Shown here in pieces: positions 1 through 12,122 of a DNA stretch of 64,000 nt. How positions within the stretch are numbered: the stretch's first letter is position 1; every line of letters starts with the position of its first letter. Both the position numbers and the translations under genes were made by a program. Source of the DNA: Adineta ricciae (taxonomy: Eukaryota > Rotifera > Eurotatoria > Adinetida > Adinetidae). The stretch is from the NCBI GenBank assembly GCA_905250025.1, contig CAJNOJ010000199.1, forward strand, positions 1-64,000. The letters run 5' to 3'. The notes beneath the pieces are model-generated. The model ran no database searches. It saw nothing but the letters and a program-made list of their open reading frames with translations, and was not told the origin of the DNA.

Positions 1-1041
1 AATTGAAATTTTAAAAAGTGTACTATTTTCTAAAAACAATCTTTGTGAAAGATTTTTCAAGAAGTTTGCTGTTTCATATAATATTTTTGAGACAAAATAA
101 ACTTCTGTTCTGACATTATCTAATCGTTATTTGTTAGAAGCTTCTAATGTTTTCTGTATTCCTAATGTCAATGAGCTAAATTATCGGAATTTCGTAATTT
201 TTCACCTGTGAATGACGAGTTCAATTAATTAGATGATCACTTTTATAATAAACGCTGTCACACATACAAAGAATTGTATGCATATAATTTAATTAAGAAT
301 TGCATTGGAAGATATTCTGAAATGTATATTTGATTAATCTATTAGTCCAATGTTTCATCCGAAATCGAGATGTTCTCTTGAATATTATCATTCACAATAT
401 AAGTGTTATATTGATATATTTCTTTGCTTTTCTTGTCGCTAGTTGGTAGCAAGTTTTTTCTTACGCATTAATTTCTTATTTCTTTTCTGTTTATTTTGCG
501 CGCACCTTTTAAATAAATGAAATGAAAAATTGATTCCTACGTAAATAACAAATTATATCCTATAAAAGTATGAATATGAATGTTATATAATAGATAATAT
601 TCAGATCATGTCTCCTGTGAAAATATTTTTCTACCCTCCCGAAAGTTGATTTTGCCCCCTCGGAGGAAAAAACCTGGATAAAACACTGGTGCTACTTGTT
701 TAATACTCGAGTGGAGTTTTCGACTGATACATGTATGCCTAAACCTTTGAATTCAAGACCAAGAATGAAACCAGACAGTAAAGACTATAGGTACACAAGG
801 TAAATTGTTCCTATCTTCAGTACTTTTATGTTAAGTAAGAAGAAAAACAAGGGTCGACTAATAAAAAGCGTACATATGTTATCTTTCGCATGAAATAATC
901 TGCCTCGAAGAGCAAAGTTCTATTTTATCTTGTATGGATCAACATTCGAAACAGGTTTCATTCGTTCTCATACGTATTGTATTTATTGTCTATAGGCAGC
1001 AGCATTGTTCTTATCATTATCTATTTTTCAAAAAAAGAGCG
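1..1041. other. Intergenic, nothing recognised
   Basis: This A+T-rich stretch has stops in all frames and no recognisable domain. The last ~110 bases are open in frame with the downstream saposin-like gene, but a better start with a signal peptide lies at 1042, so they are taken as 5' leader. Confidence 0.5.
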
Positions 1042-1947
1042 ATGCACAAGGCTTTTTGTTTGATCATCTTATTCGTTTCTGGAAACCTAGTGGCACATGC
1101 ACATCAATCGGATGCTTTATCAAATTCAATCAGATCTGGCATGCTATCTGCAAAACACGACGTCAAGCGTGGTGATTTGTGTTCTACATGTGTTAATACA
1201 TTCGATGCGTTGATCTATTTTGTGATTCAGGGTATTATGGACTTGGGTATCATAACAACATGTGATGATCTATGTTCATATGTTACGAAAAAATCGGAAT
1301 CACCATATTTAGAAGCTATTTGTTCGATTGCTTGCGATGTTGTTGGAATAAACGAGTTTATCCGCATAGCAACAAAGGTCGATCTTGATCCAATTTATTT
1401 CTGTGAATTATTAACACTTTGTCCAGGTAAAAATGAATCATTTTATTTGTATTGAATTGAAACGACAATTAAGCAAAATCTTTCTTTGATTATTTTAGTT
1501 AATGATCATGGTGATGCAAAGATTCAAGCATTTGTTATTTCACCACCACATGCTACGGCTTCGACAAAATTTGTCTTTGATTTAACTTTTCAATCGATGA
1601 ATGGAACTGGTACAGGTCAATTGTTGTACACCATTCATCCGGTCGATGATCTTAGAATTTCATCGTTCCTTCTAATTGAAGAAAAAAAACCAGGTTTATA
1701 TGCTGAACGTTTCACTGTTGATACGACTCCTGATCCCGATTGTGTATCTGACATTAGTAAGAAGAAAATTAGTTTTCTATTTGAATTCTTAGAGAAACTA
1801 TATCTGTTTTTTATGATAGCGCCTTGTGAACTATGGATGCCTGGAGTTTACAATATTACGGTTATGATTTGCAATGGAGAATGTAATTCACATCATCCTC
1901 ACAGTCAGACTTATGACACAGTCAAGAGTTCGTTTCAAATTGATTGA
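1042..1947 (+). CDS. Secreted saposin B-type domain protein (two exons)
   Basis: Exon 1 is 1042-1426 and exon 2 is 1499-1947, separated by a 72-nt GT-AG intron (1427-1498, phase 1). The ATG at 1042 was preferred to the upstream ATG at 934 because it starts a typical signal peptide (MHKAFCLIILFVSGNL). The mature N-terminal half has a saposin B cysteine pattern: CSTC, a hydrophobic helix, CDDLC, then CSIAC and CELLTLC. Saposin folds bind lipids or perturb membranes. The C-terminal ~150 residues are a separate, probably beta-rich region that I do not recognise. A saposin-plus-C-terminal-domain layout resembles Dictyostelium countin-like proteins, but that is a guess. An AATAAA at 2000-2005 lies 53 nt past the stop. 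Confidence 0.7.
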
Positions 1948-1999
1948 AAAGAAGAAAAATGACAAATCTATCCTAATGATAGTTTATGTTTTAAGTTAC

Positions 2000-2005
2000 A
2001 ATAAA
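2000..2005 (+). terminator. Poly(A) signal AATAAA of the saposin-like gene
   Basis: Canonical AATAAA 53 nt after the stop codon at 1947, on the coding strand. Confidence 0.55.
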
Positions 2006-2695
2006 ATCTGAATACAAATTTTCAATTTTTTTGCTGTTGAAAACAGCTTTGGATGAAAATAGTTTGAAATGAACATAGCAATGTACATGTTACTCTCGAA
2101 TTATTTAAACTCTTTCATGATTACCTTTGTCTAATAACTTAGAAAGTCTAAGTTAGGATTATGGACATTGCTTTTCGCTTGAGACGGTTTATCATATGAT
2201 CTTTCATTCTTTAGTATATATGAGTAGATGGTGTTAATACACTTTTGTGTTCTCTCACTTATTGAAAATGCAACAATGAAAACTATTAAAATATCAGGAA
2301 ATTAAGTTTTGAAATGGATTTCAGGTACGCTAGATTGATCCTCCAAAAATTTTAGAAATGAATATAAGAGAAAATCATATGTGACACCTCGAATATTCTA
2401 ATTCATGCAAGTCATTGCAGTTTTCTAAGATAAATACTTTTTTGAGAATATACGCAAAAAGATTAGTTTTGCTTTTTCAATTTTAAAAGTTCGTTTGGTT
2501 GATTGTGAAGTATACATAATGTTTGTTTTCTTCAATCGATTTCAACATTAGATTTACGCATTCAATATGTTTGACAACAGTTCCTTAGAACATGAACCAA
2601 TTCAAACCAAACGTTATTCTTCGTAGATTTTTATTATTACAAGAAAAAGCTTCTGTTATAGTTATAGTAACCGTTCTTAAGAAATATTTCATTCG

Positions 2696-2848
2696 TTAAA
2701 GGAACAATATGCAATGACTTTTCATTGTCCATGTTCAAATACATCAATTCATTATTCAACATTTCATCAAATAGATTTCTCACTTGAAATAACAATGAAT
2801 TTATTTAGAATTTAGATATGTTCAAGTTCATTTGTAAGTGATAAATAG
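2696..2848 (+). pseudogene. Relic of the three-module membrane protein family
   Basis: One frame reads LKEQYAMTFHCPCSNTSIHY, then FHQ, then after an in-frame TAG, ICSSSFVSDK before a second TAG. This is the most conserved block of the genes at 4274, 14456 and 60145 (CPCS..SI.Y..F....HQ.CSSDF.S..W). It lies 1.4 kb upstream of the intact gene on the same strand. Both parts stay in the same frame, so decay is by nonsense mutation plus loss of flanks. Recognisable similarity ends within ~10 bp of the left end of the MITE at 2856, so the insertion may have cut the copy. Confidence 0.65.
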
Positions 2849-2855
2849 ATAGATA

Positions 2856-3938
2856 ACGCTCGTCGAGAGTGACTCACATAACCCTCGACTGAAATAATAA
2901 CACAACTATTACCATACTTTTCATTCATGTCTCATATCGAAAAAGCAAAAGTATCAAGTTAGGTTTAACTTCTCGAACTGATTTCAGGATCGTTATCTTT
3001 CTCTTTATTTAGTGTGCATTTCAAAATAAAGATGGGCGTGAAAATGAAATGGTAACTCGCTAAAAGCGGCTAATCTTAACTTTTCACATTTAACCGGCTA
3101 TTTCTATGATGATCGAAGATCAACCAAATAAGAATATACCCACGGTATCATTTTTTATGCTACATCCGACAGTATTGCAAACATGTAAAGAACTACCCTA
3201 TTCGAATTATAGCGACTAGCCGCAAGTATCCGATCAGAGGAAGGTCGGTGAACGATTAAGCGCTTGTTTATGATAGGCTTGTACGAACGAAAGCAAGTAT
3301 GAATGATATTTTGTTTAGAGGTATCAAGCGATTAGATCTAGGCAGTGTTTCATCCTTTTCTCTTTCCAAAATAGCTCAACGAATCCGATCGATGAGCGTT
3401 ACTCCTGTGTTTATTGATTATCTGAATGATGATTGTTCAATAAAACGCGGTGATGAATAAAATAAAACCACACATGTATAAGACGAAAAGAATATTTGAG
3501 TTTTAAGCTTTTAAATCTAGAAGCTAAATTTTCGACTTTTCAACTGTTAGACTATTAATTAAATGCTAATCATTAACCGATTGATCATCTGTCATTAGCC
3601 AACTGATTATTACTTATTATCTAATTTTCTATTCGCTGTAAAGGGTGCACCTCACGAGAGCAAAATCACTTTCAACCTCCAGATAATACGTAATAACCAA
3701 TTGGATAATAATTCATAATCACGTAGTTAATAATTGATAAAGTAAAACTTTATAATTAGTTACCGATTACTTCATAGTCCGTTGGTTGATACCTAATAAT
3801 CAATTAGTTATGAGGTGAAAAGTTTAAAACTCATAGTTTCGAGTTCGAAGGATTGGTTGAATACTCGAATCGAGTTAACGATTTCCACGCTACTCATTAT
3901 TTCAGTCGAAAGTCAAGCGATTCACTCTCGACAGGCGT
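2856..3938. mobile_element. Non-autonomous DNA transposon (MITE-like), ~1.08 kb, TA-flanked
   Basis: The left end (2856-2899, beginning ACGCTCGTCGAGAGTGA) is the imperfect inverse of the right end (3896-3938, ending TCACTCTCGACAGGCGT). The match extends ~43 bp and includes the inner block TCGACTGAAATAAT. Both ends abut TA (2854-2855 and 3939-3940), the target duplication expected for Tc1/mariner-type elements. No transposase ORF lies inside. The interior is A+T-rich with many TTAATT-like words. A solo copy of the left end occurs at 34045. Confidence 0.6.
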
Positions 3939-3940
3939 TA

Positions 3941-4273
3941 ATTATGTCTCAGGTTCATTTTTTCCACTAAATAGAGAATTGTGATATACAGAAAATCATG
4001 ATCTTGCAATATGGAATTTGCCTTTGCAGCTTATATTGTAGAGTGAATGTTCAATAAATAATTTTTGCCTGATGTTATTCTGGTATGAATTGAAAAAATC
4101 ATCAAAACATTAGTTCTTATATAGTGCTTATTAATACTAAAGCGTCAAATAAATGTAGAACGTCATCTGGTTATCGACTTCGAGAGTCATATGACTTCTG
4201 AAATAGTTAGTTTTCTTCATGAAGGATAGTAAAAGGAACGCTCTAGGTTCATTATTTCATTGGCGAATCTCAA
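3941..4273. other. Upstream region of the first three-module gene
   Basis: No ORF or motif is visible beyond short A+T-rich runs. It should contain the promoter of the gene starting at 4274, but no convincing TATA box or initiator could be picked out. Confidence 0.4.
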
Positions 4274-7200
4274 ATGAATACTGTGAAAAACTATATTCTG
4301 ACGTTAAATTTATTTCGATCTAACAGAAATGAAGAAGAAGTGACTGATCATCAGCTAGAAAGCAATCTTATTGCTACTCGTGTTTATCTGATAACTTTAG
4401 TAATGGTTTTGCTTGGCATTGGTCTTGCAACAAAACTAAAAATTGAAACAAAAACACTAGTTATCGACCAACCTACTCAGTCTCAATTTGAATCATTAGT
4501 CGATCCTTCATGTCCATGTTCAAAAAGTTCTTTACCTTATAGTGAATTTATTTCTCATGAACCATTATTTCATCAAGTGTGCTCAAGTGATTTTATTTCT
4601 AATCAGTGGATTGAATCATTTTATTTTGGAAATATTACAACAAATTATCTTGCAAGTGATTATCGTGCTATAGCAAGTGCATTTTCTCAAGCACTAAAGA
4701 GTTTCTGTCAATTATCAAAAGAAAAAGTGGCAGAAAGTCTTCTGTTGTTTGAAACAACATCAATGATTAATACTTACGCACTTTCTCAATCTATTCTTGA
4801 ATCTGAAGTTCAATCAACAATCGACCGTTTTCAAAGAACAGCACCTAATCAATTTCGAACACAGGTCGAACTAATCAATCAGATAATTCTTGTTAACGAG
4901 TTACTCAACGGATTAGAAACTTGTCTTTTCCCATCACTTCGTGCGGGTGATGTTGGTTTTCGAGTTCAGTTAAATATCAATGGATTTCAACATAATAATG
5001 AATCATGGTGTTGGTGTTTAGAATCCTTTATTTGTGAAGAACCAAGCGGAATTTACAATGAATATGCCATTGACACAAAAGGATATATTTCGCTTGATTA
5101 TAAGCCAATTATGAGTGTACCAGGAATTATGACAGGTTTAATGCCAGTCAATACATTACTTCAATCATCACTTGAATGTTTTTTCAATGAAATTTGTCTT
5201 CATAGGATTTTGCAATATTCGAAAACGCCAAATGCAAAATTTAATGTAATGACTCCATTGGCAACTAGTCGATTCAATGTCAATTCAACTGTTCAGTCAA
5301 TCATAGATCGATTAATGGTTGAAGATTGGGGATCAATGATCTCTTTTGAGAAGTATTATACTCAGTGCGCGCCAATAATGTGTCGTTATTCGATCAATGA
5401 ACGACCTGATTATTTCACTGTTTCCAGTAGATTGATTGGTCTTCTTGGTGGACTTTGTACGGTATTGTCTATCATAGTTCCATTAATCGTTAACTTTATT
5501 CGACGACGGCCAACTGATGAAATAACGGAAGCTATTTCTAGTAGGTTATTATTTCTATCAAATCTCTTTCTTAATCAAGTTTTTTTTTGTAGTGAGAGAA
5601 CGTATATGCCGATTGGTACTATCAGTGAAGAAGAATCTTGTTGAATTAAATCTTTTTAATGATAATTCTGATAATGAACGGTTTATTTCGGATCAACGTA
5701 TAGCCACTCGAATCTATATATTAATTTTACTTATAGTTCTAATTATATTAACTTTCTATTCGTCACTATCACGTGAAGTTCATCGAGAAACAATCCAAAA
5801 ACCGACCCAATCTGAATATGGATATCTTCTATCAATTTATTCGTCCACTTTAGAATGCCCTTGTTCATTGATTTCAATTCAAAGAAATACTTTTATGGAA
5901 ATGGAACCTGAATATCATCAAGTCTGTTCAAGTGATTTCGTTTCATCTGTATGGATCGATTATACAAATCAAGGTATTGCAGCTGGAGAATATTTTTATT
6001 ACTTAGATTATAAAGGAAATGCCGGTGCACAATTTCAACTCTTAGCGATTTTTTGTCAACAAGCTAAACAAATTATTACTGATGCTCTTCAGCTTTTTCT
6101 TCAAGATGACATTGTAACATCGCAAGTACTTTCGCCAGAACTATTTAGTCTACAAATGAACGGATTAATTCGAGATTGGCAATTAGAAACAATTAAAAGT
6201 TTCAATAGAACATTTCAATTGATTCAAACGACTCAACAAGGAAATCAATTGATAAATGCTTATTTCAATTTCAAATTAAACTTTAGTGATACAGGTGAAA
6301 TCATACCGTATCCATTAACTTATTTTGATGATCAAACAAATTCAACTTGTAATTGTGCTATATCAAAATCATGTGGTACATTAATGGCCTTTTATGATTT
6401 TGATCCGTTTACGTATAATTTTACAAGACTTGATACAATACCAAATTTTTATACGTCATGTATTCCTGTTCAAGCTTTACTCGATTCGTCACTCGAATGT
6501 TTTTATAATCAGACATGTATGAACAAAATTGCTCTATACTTACCACTAGGAAACAGTTCATTTACAATAATGAATTCAAGTAAAAATCAAAATAATGAAA
6601 GGATTGAATTAATTATTAATCGATTATTTGTTGACAAATGGTCGTCAAATTTATCATTTTATAATTATTACCAAGTTTGTTCACCTCAAACATGTACGTT
6701 TGAATACACTCGTCAGCATGATTTCTTATTCTTGATTACTACTGTAATCTCTGTCTTTGGTGGTCTAACAATAGGTTTAACAATTATGATTAGTATTCTA
6801 CTAGAAATTGTACAAAAACTGAGAAGCAATCGTTCATTTTTCGACCACATTGATGCTATGAAACAATGGACTCTTAGTTTGATGAAAGAAAAATATTTAC
6901 CCAATCGACTTAAACTTTTACTGTTAGTAATTATATTAGTAGTACTCTTTTTATTTTCTTCATTTCAACTGGAAACAAAAACGATCCAAATATTCAAACC
7001 ATCAATTGAGATCTATGAAAATTTATTTAAAAAATATCCGAACACTCTTCAATGCCCTTGCTCCAAAGTTTCAATTTCATACGAAGTATTGATTAATGTT
7101 TCTGTGATTAATTATCATCAAGTGTGTAGAAGCTCTTTTATTTCTAATCAATGGATTGAAGCTATATTTTCTGATAAAAATTTTACTCAATTTGATTTAA

Positions 7201-8027
7201 TGGACTTTCGATCGACGTCGTCGGCTTTTTTTCAACTACTGGCATCTTTATGTCAGTTGAGCAAAGAAACAGTCAACGATGGGCTCTCACAATTGAAAGC
7301 TACTAAATTTATTAATGCTCATATATTATCAAGAGTCACGTTTAATGATCAAATTCAATCATTTATCAATCAATTTCAAGTCAGTATGACTAATGCATTT
7401 TTAAACACACTTCATTTAGTTCGTCAAATAACTAATGATAATACATTGATGACACTTCGTGGAACAAATTGGCAATGGAAGAAAATGACAAATGATACAT
7501 TTCGAGCTGATGCGACGGTTCGAACAAAGCCGACTCACTATGGTACATGTGATTGTGGTTTATCTTCACAATGTGTTCAACCAGCGGTAGTGGCTAAAAA
7601 TAACACTATTCCTGGACTGTACGTTGGCTGTTATCCGCTTGAAGCTTTACTTACATCATCCTTACAATGTTTCCTTGACTCCTCATGCTTTCAACAAATA
7701 CAATTACAAAATACCTCTTTCAATCCATTGGATTCATATATTGCAAGTCGTTTTCCTCAAAATGCCTCAGTTGAAACTTTAATTAATCAACTGATGGTAG
7801 AAGAATGGTCAAAATCAATATTCTATGAAAAATATTTTAATGAATGTTATCCACTCTCTTGTACTTATTCGTATTTTCAACATCGTGGTTCAATCGATGT
7901 TCTAACAAATATTATTGGACTTTACGGTGGATTAGTAATATCAGTCAAAGTAATCGTACACATTTTGCTTAATGCATATAAATCATCCAAACGACGATCG
8001 AATCGGGTTGAACCGATATCAAATTAA
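4274..8027 (+). CDS. Three-module 2-TM/Cys-rich membrane protein, copy A
   Basis: Two exons, 4274-5540 and 5593-8027, flank a 52-nt phase-1 intron (GTAGGT...TGTAG). The product is 1233 residues. It is three copies of one module. Each copy has a TM helix (about residues 37-53, 463-479 and 860-880), a ~330-residue ectodomain and a second TM helix with a GLLGGL/VFGGL/LYGGL signature (about 387-409, 800-827 and 1192-1217). Ectodomain landmarks in order are CPCS, HQVCSSDF or its equivalent, SFCQ, a C.C....C cluster, PG...GC.P, SLECF.N..C and the terminal C.P..C.Y. Modules 1 and 2 also carry LNLF and ATRVY/ATRIY before TM1; module 3 has lost both. Predicted topology is N- and C-termini in the cytosol, with many N-glycosylation sites. 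I recognise no known family. Topology and trimeric repetition suggest a single-chain channel or receptor (inference). AATAAA follows at 8140. Confidence 0.8.
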
Positions 8028-8139
8028 TAATAATATTCAAAATGACTGCCTTCCATGTTGTCATTTTGTGCTTTAAATTCAGTAAACGTTTGACCATCAA
8101 ATCATAATAATCCAGTCGATCAGTTTTTATTATTTTCAA

Positions 8140-8145
8140 AATAAA
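8140..8145 (+). terminator. Poly(A) signal AATAAA of three-module copy A
   Basis: Canonical AATAAA 113 nt past the stop at 8027. Confidence 0.5.
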
Positions 8146-9531
8146 TATCAGCCTACTTAGAAATTGAAAATAAGATCTCATGAAACTATCACATCGATAT
8201 TTATATTCGCATCAAATAGAACAAATGGCGTGTTTACTGTTTATAAATAACATAAAGGTTTATATATAGTACAGTCAAATCTCCAGAAACTAACAATTGT
8301 CTTCTATATCCGTATAATAAAATACCGAACACGGTTTTTCCACGACTTAGGAGTTTTGTTTTACAATACAGAACGTAATTCCTTTGTACAAAAAAACAAG
8401 TAAAATGACAAATATTATTTTCTATTCATTAGTAATGATGTGCCAAACATATGTATATTCATGACTTCGAATTAAACTTTGTCTCCTCATTTGCTACTCG
8501 GTTTATATTCTTTTAATCATAACTAACACAAGTTAATGAAGTATTTGTCGATTAACCTCGATTATCATGTGTGATGCTTGTTTTATTCCCTCGGCTGAAA
8601 GGAAGGCCATACGAAAAAATAGTTTCTATGTTTGGGTGAGGCTGTCAGGATCAAAAGTCAGGATTTATTGAAATTTTTAAAACTCAAAGATACATGTTCT
8701 AGGATATGTCCTGAGCGACGGAGCCAAAAGTCAAAGAAACATTTTTTCCAATCTTTTATAATCCAAAGTTGTATCATTTGGGAGGAGTATATTACTTGGA
8801 TTTGATAAAGGTACTACATCGCGCGAGTCCCTTCAACCTCCCTAAAACTATGGTAGATAGGTGACAATCTACTAGTGATGCCTTGATTTCTTACTGGTGT
8901 CCTCGATTGAAAGAGATTATATCTAATGATTAAATAGATGGAATGTTTGGGGAATATGTTCGTCTACATTTCGAAAGTTAAATAATATTTTCTTTGGAAA
9001 ATTATTCAAGATAATGTTTCGTTCTCACCTACCACATTGACTCAAGTCGTGCGTTCCTGATCCTAGTCTTCAATGAAATATCCAAGGATCTCAATTTATA
9101 GACTACAAAATTTAAATATTTATCTAAGAGATTTGAATAGCAATCGTGAGTTGAGGACTAGATATGATAATGAAACAAAATAGATATTTGTTTTCCTTCA
9201 GATTCGTCTGCAAGGGCATGAATCAAAAAACTATGATCAATTAGGGATTTTGCTTGACCAGACAAACTGCTAATCTATGTACATCAGAACGATTAGCCGC
9301 TCCCGGTACATTTTTTTTTCACATATAGCTCGACTACTTCGACTTAGAAGAGGGTCATATTCAAGAAAGTGACCGAAAAATATAATATACGTTCGTTTGT
9401 CGATCGCTGGTCGTATATTATGCCCTTCTGTAGGCTATGGTAGTACTCTTGAGCGCTGAACTTCTATATCACGAATGCCCTTTGATTCTCCAGAGAAGGC
9501 GATTTCTGTCTCGTTCAGAAAAAAGCAGTTA

Positions 9532-9551
9532 CTTCATTAGCGCTAATGAAG
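9532..9551. repeat. Perfect 20-nt palindrome
   Basis: CTTCATTAGCGCTAATGAAG is identical to its reverse complement with no spacer. It lies in non-coding DNA. It could be a dimeric homeodomain-type site (ATTA/TAAT half sites) or chance. Confidence 0.6.
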
Positions 9552-10871
9552 CATGGGCCTCATACAGTGCAGGCTGTTTTTGACGCTTGTATGCTGCTTT
9601 TTAACTTTTCCAGGATGGATGATTGCTATGATGACCGCTAGTTGTTTATGGACTAAGGAACGGCTTTCGGTAAGAATCAGATACATTTGTGTACGTGTGT
9701 TAATATGATTACGATAACAATATTCTCTAAGAGTATATGGCTATGATAGTAACAAATACAAAACATAATGAAGTACAGAAAAAGATGTGTTGTCAAATTT
9801 TGTTCTTTACATGATATACTCTCGAAAAGGAATACCGGTGTAAAAGGGTTATAGAATTGTCCTAGTGTCCTGACGACTTTTGTTAGACGATACCTGGAAA
9901 CTTTTAAGCTGTACGCTCAATGGTACTTTTGCCTTTTTACGTTAGAAAGTGCCGAATCAAATTATTAAAAGATGGTCTCTTTATTACCAAAAGCATCTTA
10001 TTGCATGGGTAAATTGAGCAGAATGGTATGAGTCTTTAATTGTCGCATTTCATGGTAAAGAAAGTTTAAAAGTAGACTAGATATCTCTTGAATTCAGAGA
10101 TTCATCAGTTCTTGTGCTTCTGTGCCTCTGTTCGACTCGCGTATTGTTGAAAATGAAGACGATGTTTTTATGAATCTCTGCCTGTGACAATGCCGCGTAT
10201 GTTTGCCTTTTGCATGCTATGTGACCGTACTTCATTAGGCTTTTAATGTACTTTAGCATTATCTTTCCTATGTTTATTTTTACTCAATGGACAATTATCT
10301 AAACGCACGTTCTGTATAAAGACGATGCGATCTGAGAGAAATAAATAAATAAAACCGTTGTGATATTAACGTACACATCTCTTGCATCAAGAGTCGTCAT
10401 ACTATCTATATAAACAATAAAATATGAAGAATAACAATATTCTTTAAGTTATCTTTATAAGGTCATGTCACGAATCACATGTTAAGGATGAAGGCGACTT
10501 GATGAGTTGATTCCCTTTTGTGAAACAAAGGATTATGCAGCGTCAAAACCACCAGCTTGGAATGCCAAAGGTTTGCCTCTCCTATCCAGTGAAAATTCGA
10601 TATTCATTAAACTAGCGAAAGATAATCTAATTGACGTCGAGGGTGTGTCCGAAATTAGAAGGATCATCTTCACGATGAAAATCCGGCTGTTAGCAAGCAC
10701 AAGATACGAGTGTTTGTGTAAGCTTCAAAAACACGGAAATTGCGTCCACCCTCACCCTCAAGATATCTTTCTATCATATGAATTGGTTTTATACTCAATA
10801 TCTGTATTTATTGGAAAAATATTCTCTTCTTGTTGATATAGAAAATTCTTTTCTTTTTATCCGCTTTGATT

Positions 10872-12122
10872 CTAACATATCATTGGATAACTAGCCATTG
10901 TAGCAACAGCACATTGATTATTTTTATTTCGTACCACTCTGACAAAACCTTTTTCACCCCAGCCAGTACCCCAACTAAAATGCAAATATGCATAAAAACA
11001 CCATCTACCTCAAATTAGTTCTAATGACCTGTTTTTTAAGAGCCAATAGTCCTTGCCTGAATCATTTCCATAACCAATAATAAAGATTCCATGATCGGGT
11101 TGAGTAGCCTGACATTGTGGTTCATCGTAAACTAGGAAAAATAGCAAATAACCAAATCGAACAAAAGTCGACATCTACCTCCGCTTTGGTACATTTGAAA
11201 TGAAGAGTGACTGGCATCAATAGCAGTTGCAACGGGCCCAATCAAAGCTACAGCTTGTTGGAGAACACTTTCATTTCCGGATGGAATGGTAACGTATCCA
11301 CAAACTCTCACCACAACATCCGATGTGTTAAATGTACATGTCTGTTCAATCGCTTTGTATGGATAAGTGGCGTCTGACTGGATTCCACCGGCTTCTTCCA
11401 AATATTGAAAAGATTGAGTCATCAATCCACCGTTACACCCGTAATTTCCCTGTTTAGTCGAACAATCAACTAATTGTTGTTCAGAGAGTGAAACGAGTTT
11501 GCCCGTTTTAATCGCATATAAGCCTTCAATTGAACCAACTGCTGAAAATGCCCAAGATGATCCGCATTGACCTTGGTTTTTAACGGGAACGACAGCATGT
11601 TTATCACGCCAATCTGTTTGAGAAGAAGAGAAGACATTGATAAATCGTCAATGTGATTATTCATACCAACAGTGTCCGGTATCTCAAGATTAGAATCTTC
11701 TGTGAACGCTCGCTTCGTCTTTTGAATACGTTTACTAGGAAACTTCTTCAATAATTTGACGAATTCTTCATTAGTCTAAATAATTCCACCTCGGGTAGTC
11801 ATGAATACCCAAGAAAATCTTACTAAATCTGCAAACTGATTCATTCCAAGTCGATAAGTATGAAGACCAAGGTCAGCTCGGCGGTTGTGTTCTTCTACTA
11901 ATTCCAAGTTTTTCTCCCAAATCATACGGCTAAAAGACGCAAAAATATATTGATACGAAACTAAGACAATAAACTTTCATACCGAAGGCGTTCTTCAACA
12001 TTTGTGTAACTTTTCTGAAACTGATTTTTCCATGCTTTCCATTGTCCATTGACCGTCATGGAACGAATGCAAGTGCTGCTCAAAGCAAGCGTAACGAGTA
12101 CGAGAATTAATGTCGATTGCAT
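10872..12122 (-). CDS. Cathepsin L-like (C1A) protein with catalytic Cys replaced by Ser
   Basis: Six exons: 11983-12122, 11824-11929, 11667-11775, 11179-11613, 11029-11131 and 10872-10974. The five GT-AG introns are 47-54 nt, and the joined frame encodes 331 residues, the normal length for cathepsin L preproenzymes. It begins with a signal peptide (MQSTLILVLVTLALSSTC), followed by an I29 propeptide with an ERFNIN-type helix (EERLRRMIWEKNLELVEEHN) and NQFADL. In the mature domain the active-site motif reads NQGQCGSSWAF instead of the usual CGSCWAF, so the nucleophile is Ser138 (codon TCT, 11555-11557). His277 (PDHGIF) and Asn297 (KNSWG) are intact. A Ser-His-Asn triad on this scaffold is typical of sponge silicateins; many other Cys-less C1A proteins are inactive. 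The intact splice structure argues against simple decay. Confidence 0.85.

Larger units (their letters stand above)
8028..10871. other. Long intergenic stretch
   Basis: No gene is supported here. ORFs up to 109 codons exist (10507-10836 +, 10077-10259 -), but they lack domains, signal peptides or splice context. Visible items are the poly(A) signal at 8140-8145, the perfect 20-nt palindrome at 9532-9551 and a pyrimidine-rich CCACCCTCACCCTCAAG word at 10746-10762. Confidence 0.5.

Noticed and set aside
5592-8027. Treating the second half of copy A as a separate gene starting with GTG at 5592
   Set aside because: The frame joins exon 1 through a canonical phase-1 intron at the same codon position as in copies B and C, and there is no ATG or promoter between.
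8570-8600. CCCTCGGCTGAAA match to the inner part of the MITE end
   Set aside because: Only ~13 bases match and the outer part of the end is absent, so chance is likely.
10507-10836. 109-codon plus-strand ORF
   Set aside because: No ATG start, domain, signal peptide or splice context; lies in otherwise decayed sequence.
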